A stretch of DNA of 64,000 nucleotides from Frigidibacter sp. (GTDB taxonomy: Bacteria; Pseudomonadota; Alphaproteobacteria; Rhodobacterales; Rhodobacteraceae). The stretch spans positions 124,001-188,000 of the forward strand of contig NZ_JAUYTT010000012.1 in the NCBI RefSeq assembly GCF_030695035.1, given 5' to 3'. Under the pieces are notes generated by a model that worked only from the letters and a program-made list of their open reading frames with translations, made no database searches and had not been told where the DNA came from. The position numbers and the translations under genes were made by a program. Shown here piece after piece: positions 1-9,499 of the stretch. Position 1 is the first letter of the stretch, and each line of letters starts with the position of its first letter.

Positions 1-211
1 GGGCCAGCAGCGTCTCCTCGCCGCCAAGCCCGGGCATCATCACATCCAGCAAGAACAGGTCTGGCGTATGCCCCGGCGCCGCGGCAATCGCCTCTGCGCC
101 AGAGATGAACTGTACGATCTCGAACCCGCCCACGGTTTCCAGCGCGATGGCGGCGATTTCCTGGATGTCGGCATCGTCCTCGACGTGAAGGATCTTGCGA
201 AGCTGGGTCAT
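1..211 (-). CDS. Response regulator receiver protein, partial (C-terminus beyond the window edge)
   Basis: Only the first 70 residues are inside the window. They form the first half of a CheY-like receiver domain: the acidic pocket residues E11, D12 and D13 in ILHVEDDAD, and the likely phosphorylated aspartate D56 in FLLDVMMPG. The gene lies 106 bases downstream of a PAS histidine kinase on the same strand, so it is probably that kinase's partner. The start ATG at 211 is the first in frame. Whether an output domain follows cannot be seen; a single-domain regulator is possible. The N-terminus resembles the receiver domain of the hybrid kinase further upstream (both contain ILHVEDD), which suggests that the proteins of this cluster are related. 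Confidence 0.85.
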   Translation of the reverse strand, partial: MTQLRKILHVEDDADIQEIAAIALETVGGFEIVQFISGAEAIAAAPGHTPDLFLLDVMMPGLGGEETLLA

Positions 212-317
212 CGGCCTGTCATCCTGTCGCCGGCCTCTGCCGGATGCGGAAAAGTCTGGCCCCGCAGATGCAGGGCCCGGTTTGAAACGTCAATGCTGCA
301 CGGCAGCGCGGGCCCGG

Positions 318-1871
318 TCAGGCGACGTGGCGCTCGCTCTGCCGCTCCAGATCAAAGTAGAACTCGCTGCCCTGCCCCGGCCGGCTGTCAAAGCGGATCT
401 CGGCGCCGTGACGCTCCACGATGGCCTTCACGATGCTGAGGCCAAGGCCCGATCCGCCCACCTTGCGCCGGTCGGAACTGTCAGCCTGGGTGAACCGCTC
501 AAGAATGCGCGGCTGCGCTTCCAGCGGGATGCCGGCGCCGCGGTCCTTCACATAGATCCGCACCTTGCCGCCAAGGTCCGACAGCCCCACCTGAACCGTG
601 TCGCCGGGCTTGGAGAATTTCGCGGCGTTCGACATCAGGTTGGTCAGCACCTGCAGCAGGCGTTCCGGGCTGCAATCGACCAGCACCGGCCGGTCAAGCC
701 CGACACCCACGAACTGCACCCCGAACTGCGCGCCATAGCCGCCGTTCATCTCGATGGCCTCTTCGATCACCGAGGTCAGGTCGGTATGTTCCATGCGGAA
801 ATCCATCATCCCGGCGTCGATCTTCTCAAGGTCCAGAATGTCGTTGATCAGCAAGATCAACCGGTCGGTGTTGCGCTGTGCGATGGTCAGGATCGAGCGC
901 GAGCGTTCCGACATCTCGGCGGCAGCGGTCATCGTCAGCAGCCCCAGCCCGCCCTTGATCGAGGTCAGCGGCGTGCGCAATTCATGGCTGACCATGGCCA
1001 CGAATTGCGATTTGGCCCGCGCGGCGGCCTGCCGCTCGGTGATGTCACGCAGCACGGCGACATAGCGTGCCGGGTTCCCCGCCGGGGCGACCAGCTGCAG
1101 GGTGATCTCCAGCGTGCGGTCCTCGCGGTCCTGCAGCTCATAGGTCAGTGCGCTTTCTTCGCCGCTGTTCAGCCGATGCAGATCGCGGCCGATATGCCGC
1201 AGATCGGCCATCCAGCCGACATCGGCCAACGTGCGCCCCTCGTAGCACTGCCCTTCCCAGCCCAGCCGGGTGATGGCCTTGCGGTTGAGATAGATAAAAC
1301 GCAGATCGTCCGGCGAGAACATCCAGACCTCGTCTTGCAGCAGGTCCAGCGTCGCCCGCAACTGGGTCTCGGCATCGGCCATCTTCACGGCGGTGATGTC
1401 GGTGCGGATCGCAAAGGTCTCGACCAGCTTGCCGCGGCGATTGACCACAGGCACCAGCGTCGAATGCGTCCAGCACAGCTTGCCGTCGGCCTGCCGCCAA
1501 GCGGTTTCGCCTGACCAGGACTTGCCTTCAGCCAGCCGCGCCTTGATGCGCTCGGTCCGGCCAGGCTCTCGCGTCAGCGGCGGCAGCTCATCGACCCGGC
1601 TTCCCACGGCCTCGTCACGGGTCAGGCCTGTGACCTGCAGAAACCTGTCGTTCACGCTGGTGATGCGCCCCGCGGCATCGGTGAGGTTCACCATGCAATG
1701 CTCGTTCACCGCAGCCCGGTAGCGTTCCATCTGGCCGTGCAAGATACCGAAACGACGCTTGCTGCGCAGCACCACCATGATCAGGCTGGCCGCCAGAAGG
1801 CCCAGCCCGATCAGGGCCAGGGGCGTTGCCGAGGTCGAGAGAGATCCATCAACCGCGCTCATATTATACAT
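318..1871 (-). CDS. PAS-domain sensor histidine kinase
   Basis: The protein has 517 residues with one membrane segment near residues 17-36, so most of it is cytoplasmic and there is no periplasmic sensor domain. Two PAS-like domains follow (about 50-160 and 165-285), the first with sequence typical of a PAC tail (ETFAIRTDIT). The HisKA domain carries the autophosphorylated histidine H296 in VSHELRTPL. The ATPase domain has an N box (LMSNAAKFS), a G1 box (DRGAGIP) and a G2 box (GGSGLGLSI), so it should be active. The signal it senses cannot be deduced. The receiver gene at the window start lies directly downstream. ATG 1871 is used; an in-frame ATG at 1862 is an alternative start. Confidence 0.92.
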   Translation of the reverse strand: MYNMSAVDGSLSTSATPLALIGLGLLAASLIMVVLRSKRRFGILHGQMERYRAAVNEHCMVNLTDAAGRITSVNDRFLQVTGLTRDEAVGSRVDELPPLTREPGRTERIKARLAEGKSWSGETAWRQADGKLCWTHSTLVPVVNRRGKLVETFAIRTDITAVKMADAETQLRATLDLLQDEVWMFSPDDLRFIYLNRKAITRLGWEGQCYEGRTLADVGWMADLRHIGRDLHRLNSGEESALTYELQDREDRTLEITLQLVAPAGNPARYVAVLRDITERQAAARAKSQFVAMVSHELRTPLTSIKGGLGLLTMTAAAEMSERSRSILTIAQRNTDRLILLINDILDLEKIDAGMMDFRMEHTDLTSVIEEAIEMNGGYGAQFGVQFVGVGLDRPVLVDCSPERLLQVLTNLMSNAAKFSKPGDTVQVGLSDLGGKVRIYVKDRGAGIPLEAQPRILERFTQADSSDRRKVGGSGLGLSIVKAIVERHGAEIRFDSRPGQGSEFYFDLERQSERHVA

Positions 1872-2153
1872 ACGCTTACCCGCCCCCGTCCCCGCAGGTC
1901 CGACCCTGTGGGTCGATCCCTGAAGCGGCCCATCTGGCCCGCCGTCCCCTGTTCCAATGCTGCAGCCACCTGAAATTGCGTCGCGGCTTGCAGACCAAAG
2001 GTTGGCTCGGATGATGGGCGAATTCTGGACCGAATCTAGTGCTTATTCGGGCAACCTGCCCCCCCATTGAGGCGAAATCGAGGCAGCACCCGTGAATATG
2101 GCGCCCGTTTGGTCACTCCTGCGGGTCAAAGCGCCGCACCATCGCCCGATCCG
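1872..2153. other. Intergenic gap between the two kinase genes
   Basis: These 282 bases separate the end of the hybrid kinase from the start of the PAS kinase. They must hold the promoter of the downstream kinase if it is transcribed separately. I see no open frame with family resemblance and no convincing hairpin followed by T residues. Confidence 0.5.
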
Positions 2154-5100
2154 TCAGGCAGCCGCCTTGAGGAAGTCCGCGACCAGCTGGTCGAGTCGTG
2201 CCCGTGATTTGGTGATGTGGCGCCGCACCCGCGGATCGGCCGCCGGCTGGTCGCGCGCGCTGAGCCCATACACCGGCACTTCAGGCTGCAACTGGCTGAT
2301 CTGGTCCAGAAGCGCGATGCCGCTGCCATCGGGCAACTCCCAGTCGATCACGATCAGATCAAAGCGGCGGTCGCGCAGCAGCGGGCGGGCCTCGGCAAGG
2401 CTGGCGGCCCCCAGCACTTCGGCCTGCGCCCCGAAGGCAGACCGGAACACCTCGGCAAAGTCACCGTCATCCTCGACATGCAAGATCACCGGCACATGGC
2501 CGGGGCGCTCGGCCTCCACGGCAGGCACTTCGGGGCCCTCGCGCCGGGCCGCAACGGCGCTTGACAGCGGCAGGACGAACCAGAACACCGTCTCGCCCGG
2601 CGCACTGTCGAACCCGATATCGCCGTCCATCCGCTCCACGATCTGGCGCGAGATGTTGAGGCCAAGCCCGGTGCCGCCCTTGGCCCGGGTCGAGGAGCTG
2701 TCGGCCTGCGAGAAGGGCAAGAAGATCCGGTCGCGGAAATCGGCCGGGATCCCGGTGCCGTGGTCGGTGACCGTGACCCGCACGTTCCGGCCATCGCGCG
2801 CCACGCCCACCTCGACCGTGCCACCGCGCGGCGAGAACTTCGCGGCATTCGACAGAAGGTTCGCCATTACCTGCTGGAAGCGATCGACATCGACCAGCGC
2901 CTGCAGCGAGGGATCGACATCACCGGTCTGCAACGTCACCGCAAGATCGGCAGCAAAGGGCTGCGTTGCGGCCAGGCTCTGCTCCACCAGCGCACCAATT
3001 TCGGCCTCGACGAAGGTAAAGCGAGACTGCCCCGACGAGATCTTCTCGAGGTCGAGAATGTCGTTCACCAGCGTGATCAGCCGGTCGCAGTTCTTCTGCC
3101 CGATCGACAGCAGCCGTTCGGCCTGCGGCGGCAATTCGCCCGACATAGACCCCAGCACCAGCCCCAGCGCGCCTTTGATCGAGGTCAGCGGCGTGCGCAG
3201 CTCGTGGCTGACGGTGGCAACGAAATCGCTCTTGATCTGCTCCATCTCCTTGCGGTCGGTAATGTCCTGGATCTGCGCGATGAACACCGCTTCATCCTCG
3301 GGCTCGCCCCCGGTCAACGAAATGCTCAGCAGGCCCCAGACCGTCCGGCCATCCCGGCGCAGATAGGCACATTCCGTCTTGTGGACCTGCAGGCTTCTGT
3401 CCAGCAACCGGTCCATCACCTCGGGATCGACGGTAACTGTCTCGGCCGCGGCAAGGTCGCCCAGCAAGCTGCCACAGAGCTCATCCTCGCCATAGCCGGT
3501 AAAGCGGCACAGCGCCTCGTTTACCCGCACGAAGCGGCCATCGCGGTCCAGCAGCGCCATCCCCACCGGCGCCAGCTCGATCACCGAGCGGAACTGCGCC
3601 TCGCTGCGGCTGAGAGCGTCAAGCGCTCCCTGCAGCTCTGTCACGTCGATCTGCACCCCCAGCAGCCGCAACGCCTGGCCCTCATCATCGCGTTCGGGCA
3701 CCAGCGCCTCGGACCGCATCCAGCGCTGACGGCCATCGGGCAAGCGCACCCGGTACTGGCTGACCGACCGTTCCGTCTCGCCGGCGATGCAGGCACGATC
3801 AGCCTCGGTCACCAAAGGCCGGTCTTCGGGATACACGCCCTCTTCCCAGATCCGCCGGATATCTGCCGCAGAGACGCTCGTTTCCGGCGGATAGCCCATC
3901 AGCATCAGCCAGTTGTCGGATACGATCTGCGTGCGCTCAACCAGGTTCACGTCGAACACCGCGATATGGGCGCCGGTCAGCGCCATGTTCAGCCGCCGCT
4001 CGGCCTGTTGCAGCCGCATCTCGGCCAGCTGGCGTACGGTGATGTCGCGGATGATCGCGGTGAACCGGCTTTGCCCGTCATCGGTGCGCCAGCTGTTCAG
4101 CTGCAGCTCGATATAGACCTCAAGCCCATCGCCCCTGCGGATGCGGAAGCGCCGCCCCTGCTGCGGCAGCGCCGCCGCCTCGGCCGCCGAGGGCAGCCAC
4201 AGCCGCGCAATCGACTCGATCGGTACCAGATCGGTCAGCGGCCGGCCGATCAGCTCGGCCGCGGCGGCCCCAAAGATCGGCTCCGCCGCCCGGTTCAGCG
4301 CAAGGATCCGCCCGCCCGCATCCAGCAGCAAGATCCCGACCATCGCCGTGTCGATGATCGACCGTGTATGCTCTTCTTGCGTCGCCAGTTCGCGGGTCTT
4401 GGTTTCCACCAGTTCGGTCACGATCTCGGCCCGCCGCAGCATCACCGACAGCAAGGTGCCGATCAGCCCGCTCAGCGCGAAGCCGACCAGCAGCACCAGC
4501 GTCGGTTCTCCGCGGGCCACGCTGGCATCAAAGGCGGGGGTGCTGGCATAGGACAGCCGCCACTCGCGCCCGTGGATCGGTAGGGTGCGCCGTTCGGCAA
4601 ACTGCGCGCGCTGCGAAGGGTTCGCCGGCGCGCTGCTGAACACCTGCCGTTCCGCCTCTGGTGCCGCGCGGTCCTCGACCGTCAGCGACAGGCGGCTGGC
4701 ATCGGCGCCGATCACAGCGCGGAAGAACGGGTCCGCTGCGAAGGGGGCATAGACCCAGCCGGCAAAGGTTGCCCGCCGTGCCTCCAGCGTCTCGGGCACG
4801 CCGCCACCGCTATAAACGGGGCGCAGCAGCACGAACCCCGGCCCGGCATTGGGATCCTGAACCAGAACCAAGGGCGCCGAGATCGTGGTACGCCCGCTGT
4901 CCCGCGCCTCCAGCACCGCCACGCGCCGGCTCTGCTCAAACCCGAGGTCGATGCCAAGGGCCTCGTCATTCGCCTCATGCGGCTCGATCTGGCGCACGAC
5001 ATACCGCTCTGGCAGGCCAGTGTCGGGATGGACGTTGAAGGGCCTGCCCAGATCGACGCGGGCCTCGGCCTCGAAGGCCGGCACCGCGCTGGCCGCCACC

Positions 5101-6044
5101 GGCCGGATCAGCCCAAGGCCCGACAGGCCCGGCAGTGTTTCCGAAATGTCGAGCTCGGCCACGAAACGCCGCCACTCTGCCGCCTCCATCCGCTCCGAGG
5201 CAGCAAGCAAGCCGGACCCGGCATTCAGGATATGCGAATAGGATTGCAGGCGGTGGCTCAGCATCCGCGAGGTGTTATCGACCAGCGCGGTGAAGGCCGC
5301 CGAATTGCGCTGATGCAGCACATGGCTGAGCGTTGCCCAGGCATAGAAGGTGGCGCCAAGGCACAGCGAGACCAGCAAGAGCCCCATCACGCTCATCCGG
5401 GCAACAGAGTGGCCGCGCCACAGGATCGGCGGGCGTTGCCGCCAAGGCGCGAACAGCGTCAGGGGCACCACGATCAGCACCCCGAACAGATCGCCCAGCC
5501 ACCAGGTCTGCCAGTTGTGATAGACCGAGCCTGGCTGCAGGCTGCCCATCAGCCACAGCGCGGTGGTGCCGAAGGTGGGCGATATCAGACAACCGAGCGG
5601 CCCCAGGATCAGCACCAGCCGGAACACATCGTTCGGCGACCCAAGTCCCAGCGGACGGCCAAACCGCCGCCGCACCAGCGTGGTGGCCAGCAGCGCCTGC
5701 AGCATCGCGCCAATGGCGATCAGCGCCGGGATCAGCAGGCCGGCCGGATCGAAGGCGCGCTCGAACACCCCGCCGATATGGCAATTGATCAGGAATGACC
5801 CGAGGAACACCCCCGGCCACAGCCGGCGTCCGCCCAGCAACAGGGCTGCCAGCGCAATGCCAGAGGCGGGCCAGATGATCGTGGCATAGCCGGGCGGCAC
5901 CGCAAGCGCCGTCCCGCTAAGTCCGCCAAGCGCATAGGCCAGCGCCAGCAGCACGGTTCCGGCCAGCCACGCGGCCACACCGCCGCGGCGTGGCTCGGAC
6001 CCCACCCCGCCTTCGGATCCTGCCAAGGCACTGTTATCTGTCAA
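2154..6044 (-). CDS. Hybrid sensor histidine kinase with MASE1, CHASE, PAS repeats and a receiver domain
   Basis: This is a very large kinase of 1296 residues. Residues about 25-230 are a MASE1-type integral membrane sensor with many hydrophobic helices. They are followed by a CHASE-like periplasmic domain (about 240-490) and a further membrane segment. Three PAS domains occupy about 555-940. HisKA has H947 in VSHELRTPL; the ATPase has LLSNAAKFS, DHGTGIP and GGTGLGL boxes. A C-terminal receiver domain has its aspartate at about D1234 in VIDWELPDGSG. The start is a TTG at 6044 with a GGGAGAG ribosome site upstream; no better ATG is seen. The receiver should pass phosphate to another protein, perhaps through a phosphotransferase encoded elsewhere. 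The ligand is unknown. Confidence 0.92.
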   Translation of the reverse strand: MTDNSALAGSEGGVGSEPRRGGVAAWLAGTVLLALAYALGGLSGTALAVPPGYATIIWPASGIALAALLLGGRRLWPGVFLGSFLINCHIGGVFERAFDPAGLLIPALIAIGAMLQALLATTLVRRRFGRPLGLGSPNDVFRLVLILGPLGCLISPTFGTTALWLMGSLQPGSVYHNWQTWWLGDLFGVLIVVPLTLFAPWRQRPPILWRGHSVARMSVMGLLLVSLCLGATFYAWATLSHVLHQRNSAAFTALVDNTSRMLSHRLQSYSHILNAGSGLLAASERMEAAEWRRFVAELDISETLPGLSGLGLIRPVAASAVPAFEAEARVDLGRPFNVHPDTGLPERYVVRQIEPHEANDEALGIDLGFEQSRRVAVLEARDSGRTTISAPLVLVQDPNAGPGFVLLRPVYSGGGVPETLEARRATFAGWVYAPFAADPFFRAVIGADASRLSLTVEDRAAPEAERQVFSSAPANPSQRAQFAERRTLPIHGREWRLSYASTPAFDASVARGEPTLVLLVGFALSGLIGTLLSVMLRRAEIVTELVETKTRELATQEEHTRSIIDTAMVGILLLDAGGRILALNRAAEPIFGAAAAELIGRPLTDLVPIESIARLWLPSAAEAAALPQQGRRFRIRRGDGLEVYIELQLNSWRTDDGQSRFTAIIRDITVRQLAEMRLQQAERRLNMALTGAHIAVFDVNLVERTQIVSDNWLMLMGYPPETSVSAADIRRIWEEGVYPEDRPLVTEADRACIAGETERSVSQYRVRLPDGRQRWMRSEALVPERDDEGQALRLLGVQIDVTELQGALDALSRSEAQFRSVIELAPVGMALLDRDGRFVRVNEALCRFTGYGEDELCGSLLGDLAAAETVTVDPEVMDRLLDRSLQVHKTECAYLRRDGRTVWGLLSISLTGGEPEDEAVFIAQIQDITDRKEMEQIKSDFVATVSHELRTPLTSIKGALGLVLGSMSGELPPQAERLLSIGQKNCDRLITLVNDILDLEKISSGQSRFTFVEAEIGALVEQSLAATQPFAADLAVTLQTGDVDPSLQALVDVDRFQQVMANLLSNAAKFSPRGGTVEVGVARDGRNVRVTVTDHGTGIPADFRDRIFLPFSQADSSSTRAKGGTGLGLNISRQIVERMDGDIGFDSAPGETVFWFVLPLSSAVAARREGPEVPAVEAERPGHVPVILHVEDDGDFAEVFRSAFGAQAEVLGAASLAEARPLLRDRRFDLIVIDWELPDGSGIALLDQISQLQPEVPVYGLSARDQPAADPRVRRHITKSRARLDQLVADFLKAAA

Positions 6045-6255
6045 CCTGGCCGCTCTCCCTCATGCAGCATCGGGATATCGCCGCTATCTGCGCATGATGC
6101 TACCCCGAAGTTCAACCCTCAGTTGTCGGCCGCGACCGCAGAATCGAAGAAAGCGACGAAACTCCGCTGCAAGGGCCGTTATCCGAGACGGGGCGACAGG
6201 GGGCAATCCCCGATCTCGCCCCGCTCCGGTAGCCGGTCCTGCGGCATCTGCAGCG

Positions 6256-7169
6256 TCAGTCGATGTCGAAGACCACGCCTTGTGCCAGCGGCAGTGCGCG
6301 CGAGTAGTTGATGATGTTGGTGGCGCGGCGCATGTAGCCCTTCCAGGCGTCCGAGCCGCTCTCGCGCCTGCCGCCCATTTCCTTCTCACCGCCAAAGGCC
6401 CCGCCGATTTCCGCACCCGAGGTGCCGATGTTGACGTTGGCGATGCCGCAATCCGAGCCAGAGGCGGAGAGGAAGGTTTCCATCTCGCGCAGGTCGGTGG
6501 TGAAGATTGATGACGAAAGGCCCGCACCAACTTCACTATGTTTGTGAAGAACGTCTTATAAGTCACTGTAATTAATCACATAAACTAATCGGCGTGAAGA
6601 TTTCCCCCAGCACCGGCCCCACCTGACCGGGCATCTCGACCAGCGCCGGCCGCGCGCAGAAAGCGGCGTCGGCACCGACGCTCACCCGCTCGCCGCCATG
6701 CACGGTGCCGCCCGCCGCGCGGGCCGCCTCCAGCGCCGCCTGCATCGCGGTGAAGGCCGCGCCATCGACCAGCGGGCCGACCAGCGCCTGGGTTTCCAGC
6801 GGGTTTCCGACGCTGACGCTGCCCTAGGCGCGGTCAGCCGCGGCACCAGCGCGCCATGGACAGAGTCATGCACGAAGAGCCGCCGCATCGTGGTGCAGCG
6901 CTGGCCGGCCGTGCCCCATCGCGCCAAAGGCAATCGCGCGCAGCGCCATATCGAGATCGGCCGAGGGGCAGACGATGCCGGCATTGTTACCGCCTAGCTC
7001 CAGTATCGAGCGCCTGAACCGCGCCGCGACCGCCGGGCCGACCTGCCGGCCCATGCGGGTGGACCCGGTGGCCGAGATCAAAGCGACTCCCTTATGCGCG
7101 ACCAGCGCCGCGCCGACATCGGCGCCGCCGATCAGCACCTGGCTCAGATCCGCCCCCAGCGGGTGCCCC
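6256..7169 (-). pseudogene. ALDH7-type aldehyde dehydrogenase remnant, truncated and frameshifted
   Basis: Reading 7169 down to 6256, the translation in changing frames gives recognisable blocks of the alpha-aminoadipic semialdehyde dehydrogenase family (ALDH7/AmaB). These are LIGGADVGAALV, SATGSTRMGR, the glutamate motif SILELGGNNAGIV, the catalytic cysteine region TAGQRCTTMRRLF, and the C-terminal block [13 protein letters not shown] to AQGVVFDID with a proper TGA stop. The N-terminal half, including most of the NAD-binding fold, is missing. There are frameshifts near 6910 and 6830, at least one more before 6600, and an in-frame TAA near 6555. The break near 7169 abuts a LysR fragment on the other strand. 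The gene cannot make an active enzyme. The segment around 6541-6600 is strikingly AT-rich. Confidence 0.85.
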
Positions 7170-7395
7170 GACAAATTCTCGATGATTATCGAGGCGGCCG
7201 CGGCGTGGCGCTGCTGCCGCGCCACCTGATCGAGCAGGAGTTGCACGACAGCCAGCTGCAGATTGTCGCCGGCGCGCCGATGGCGACCGATCTGGCCTAT
7301 TACGTGGTGCTGCCGAGGGCAAGATCGCCAACCCGCTCTGCCGCGCCTTTCAGGACTGGGCGCTTGGTGCCCTCAGCCCGCAGAGCCGCGCCTAA
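7170..7395 (+). pseudogene. LysR-family regulator remnant (C-terminal end only)
   Basis: The last 75 or so codons of a LysR-type regulator can be read with two frame changes: SMIIEAAAA, then RGVALLPRHLIEQEL and ATDLAYYVVLP, then (shifted near 7316) GKIANPLCRAFQDWAL up to TAA at 7393-7395. The run GVALLP, a Y-V-V-L-P strand and a final RAFxDW helix are the usual end of the effector-binding domain of GcvA-like LysR proteins. The HTH and most of the effector domain are missing. The fragment begins exactly where the aldehyde dehydrogenase remnant ends on the other strand, so an ancestral divergent pair has probably lost both 5' halves and the shared promoter in one deletion. Confidence 0.75.
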
Positions 7396-7412
7396 GCGGC
7401 GGAGCAACCCCG

Positions 7413-7459
7413 TTGACAGGGGCGGTGGCGGTTTGCATAGCTGTCACATTGTCCGACAA
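7413..7459 (+). promoter_or_regulatory. Promoter and GntR-type operator of the beta-oxidation operon
   Basis: A TTGACA box (7413-7418) lies 17 bases before CATAGC (7436-7441), which would start transcription near 7448. The perfect palindrome TTGTC-C-GACAA at 7449-7459 covers that start. The palindrome fits the TNGT-N3-ACNA pattern typical of FCD-subfamily GntR repressors, and the same palindrome occurs at 21462-21472. The first gene of the operon starts at 7513. Repression by the GntR protein encoded at 11737 is inferred. Confidence 0.7.
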
Positions 7460-7512
7460 ACTTGCCGGCCCGCCCCTGCTTGCGGTGCCGCAGAAGACTC
7501 AGGGAATTTTGC

Positions 7513-8274
7513 ATGAAGATCGAAGGCGTAGCGGCACTGGTCACCGGCGGCGGGTCCGGCCTTGGCGAGGCGACGGCGCGGGCACTGGCCGCCGCAGGCG
7601 CGCGGGTGGCGCTGCTGGACTTCAACCATGAGGCGGCGGCGGCCGTCGCGGCCGAGATTGGCGGGATCGCGGTGCGGTGCGATGTCGCCTCGGCCGCGAG
7701 TGCCGAAGCTGCGGTGGCAGAGGCTGCCGCGCAGCACGGGACCGCGAGGATCCTCGTCAACTGCGCCGGCATCGGCCCGGCCAGGAAGATCCTCGGCAAG
7801 GCCGGCACCATGCCGCTGGAGGATTTCGCGCGCGTCATCGAGGTCAACCTGATCGGTAGCTTCAACATGCTGCGGCTGTTCGCCGCGGGCGCGTCGGCGC
7901 TGGACCCGCTGGACACTGGCGAGCGCGGCGTGGCGATCAACACCGCCTCCATCGCCGCCTATGACGGGCAGATCGGGCAGACGGCCTATGCGGCATCGAA
8001 GGGTGGGATCGTCGGGCTGACGCTGCCCGCCGCGCGGGAGCTTGCGGCGAACGCCATCCGCGTCTGCACCATCGCCCCCGGCATCTTTGAAACCGCGATG
8101 CTGAAGGGTCTGCCGCAAGCCGCGCAGGACAGTCTTGGCGTCGCGGTCCCCTTCCCCTCGCGCCTCGGCCGGCCGGCGGAATATGCCGCGCTGGTGCTTC
8201 ATATCCTCGGCAATGAGATGCTGAACGGCGAGACGATCCGGCTCGACGGCGCGCTGCGCATGGCGCCGAAATAG
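7513..8274 (+). CDS. SDR-family 3-hydroxyacyl-CoA dehydrogenase (HSD10-like)
   Basis: This 253-residue short-chain dehydrogenase has the nucleotide motif TGGGSGLG at residues 11-18, NCAGIG at 83-88 and the catalytic set Ser146, Tyr159 and Lys163. D36 after the second strand (ALLDFN) favours NAD over NADP. The overall sequence, with an insert around residues 125-140 (DPLDTGERG), matches the HSD17B10 / 2-methyl-3-hydroxybutyryl-CoA dehydrogenase group, which oxidises 3-hydroxyacyl-CoA. It is the first gene of an operon with a thiolase, a FadB-like protein and an enoyl-CoA hydratase. It probably supplies the dehydrogenase step that the FadB-like protein has lost. ATG 7513 is chosen because the family motif starts ten residues later. 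Confidence 0.9.
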   Translation: MKIEGVAALVTGGGSGLGEATARALAAAGARVALLDFNHEAAAAVAAEIGGIAVRCDVASAASAEAAVAEAAAQHGTARILVNCAGIGPARKILGKAGTMPLEDFARVIEVNLIGSFNMLRLFAAGASALDPLDTGERGVAINTASIAAYDGQIGQTAYAASKGGIVGLTLPAARELAANAIRVCTIAPGIFETAMLKGLPQAAQDSLGVAVPFPSRLGRPAEYAALVLHILGNEMLNGETIRLDGALRMAPK

Positions 8275-8283
8275 GGCGCGGGG

Positions 8284-9489
8284 GTGGGCGACGCCTTCAT
8301 CTTCGACCATCTGCGCACCCCGCGCGGGCGCGGCAAACCCGACGGCGCGCTGCATGAGGTGACGCCGCTGCGGCTGGCGACCACCGTGCTGGGGGCGCTG
8401 CGGGACCGCAGCCTGCCGGATACGGCCCTCGTCGATGACGTGATCTTCGGCGTGGTGATGCCCATCGGCGAGCAGGGCCAGTGCCTGCCCCGCATCGCGG
8501 CGCTGGCCGCGGGCTATGCCGACAGCGTGGCGGGGGTGCAGGTGAACCGCTTCTGCGCCTCGGGGCTGGAGGCGGTAAACGTGGGCGCGGCCAAGGTGAT
8601 GGCCGGGCAGACCGATATGGTGATCTGCGGCGGGGTGGAATCGATGTCGCGGGTGCCGATCCTGTCGGATGGCGGGGCCTGGGGCGCGGACCCGGCGGTG
8701 GCGCGGGCCACGCAGTTCGTGCCGCAGGGGATCTCGGCCGACCTGATCGCCGCCCGCTGGGGCTATGACCGCGCGGCGCTGGACGCGCTGGCGGCGCAAA
8801 GCCATGCCCGCGCCGCCCGGGCCTGGACCGAGGGGCGCTTTGCCGGGACGGTGGTGCCGGTGCGCGATGGCCTTGGCGAGGTGCTACTGGCACAGGACGA
8901 AACCGTGCGCCCCGGCACCACGGCCGCCGATCTGGCAGCGCTGCGCCCATCCTTTGCCGCGATGGGGGCGGCGGGCTTCGACCGCATCGCCCTGACCCGC
9001 TATCCCGATCTGGCCGCGATCCCGCATCTGCACCATGCCGGCAATTCCAGCGGCATGGTCGATGGTGCAGCCGCGGTGCTGATCGGCAGCCTTGAGGCGG
9101 GGGCCGCTGCGGGCCTGCGGCCGCGGGCCCGGGTGCGGGCCTTTGCCGAGATCGGCTCGGAGCCGACCATCATGCTGACCGCCCCCGCGGCGGCGGCGGA
9201 AAAGGCGCTGAAGCGGGCCGGGATGACGGCCCGGGACATCGACATCTTTGAGGTGAACGAGGCCTTCGCCGCGGTGGCGCTGCGGTTCATCGAGGCGCTG
9301 GAGCTCGACCCCGAAGCCGTCAACGTCAATGGCGGGGCGATTGCGATGGGCCATCCGCTGGGGGCGACGGGGGCGATGATCCTCGGCACCGCGCTGGATG
9401 AGTTGGAGCGGACCGGCAAGGCGACGGCGCTGGTCACGCTGTGCGTGGGTGCCGGAATGGGCGTCGCCACCATCATCGAGCGGGTCTGA
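8284..9489 (+). CDS. Acetyl-CoA acyltransferase (thiolase)
   Basis: This thiolase of 401 residues cleaves 3-ketoacyl-CoA, or in reverse condenses acyl-CoA units. The nucleophile is C91 in NRFCASGLE, and the second catalytic pair is H357 in GHPLGATGA and C387 in [15 protein letters not shown] precedes them, as in all thiolases. The start is GTG at 8284, nine bases after the stop of the SDR gene. The length is that of degradative FadA/PaaJ enzymes. In this operon it should carry out the last beta-oxidation step after the SDR dehydrogenase. The chain length or ring structure of the substrate cannot be read from the sequence. Confidence 0.92.
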   Translation: MGDAFIFDHLRTPRGRGKPDGALHEVTPLRLATTVLGALRDRSLPDTALVDDVIFGVVMPIGEQGQCLPRIAALAAGYADSVAGVQVNRFCASGLEAVNVGAAKVMAGQTDMVICGGVESMSRVPILSDGGAWGADPAVARATQFVPQGISADLIAARWGYDRAALDALAAQSHARAARAWTEGRFAGTVVPVRDGLGEVLLAQDETVRPGTTAADLAALRPSFAAMGAAGFDRIALTRYPDLAAIPHLHHAGNSSGMVDGAAAVLIGSLEAGAAAGLRPRARVRAFAEIGSEPTIMLTAPAAAAEKALKRAGMTARDIDIFEVNEAFAAVALRFIEALELDPEAVNVNGGAIAMGHPLGATGAMILGTALDELERTGKATALVTLCVGAGMGVATIIERV

Positions 9490-9499
9490 GGAGGGTACG

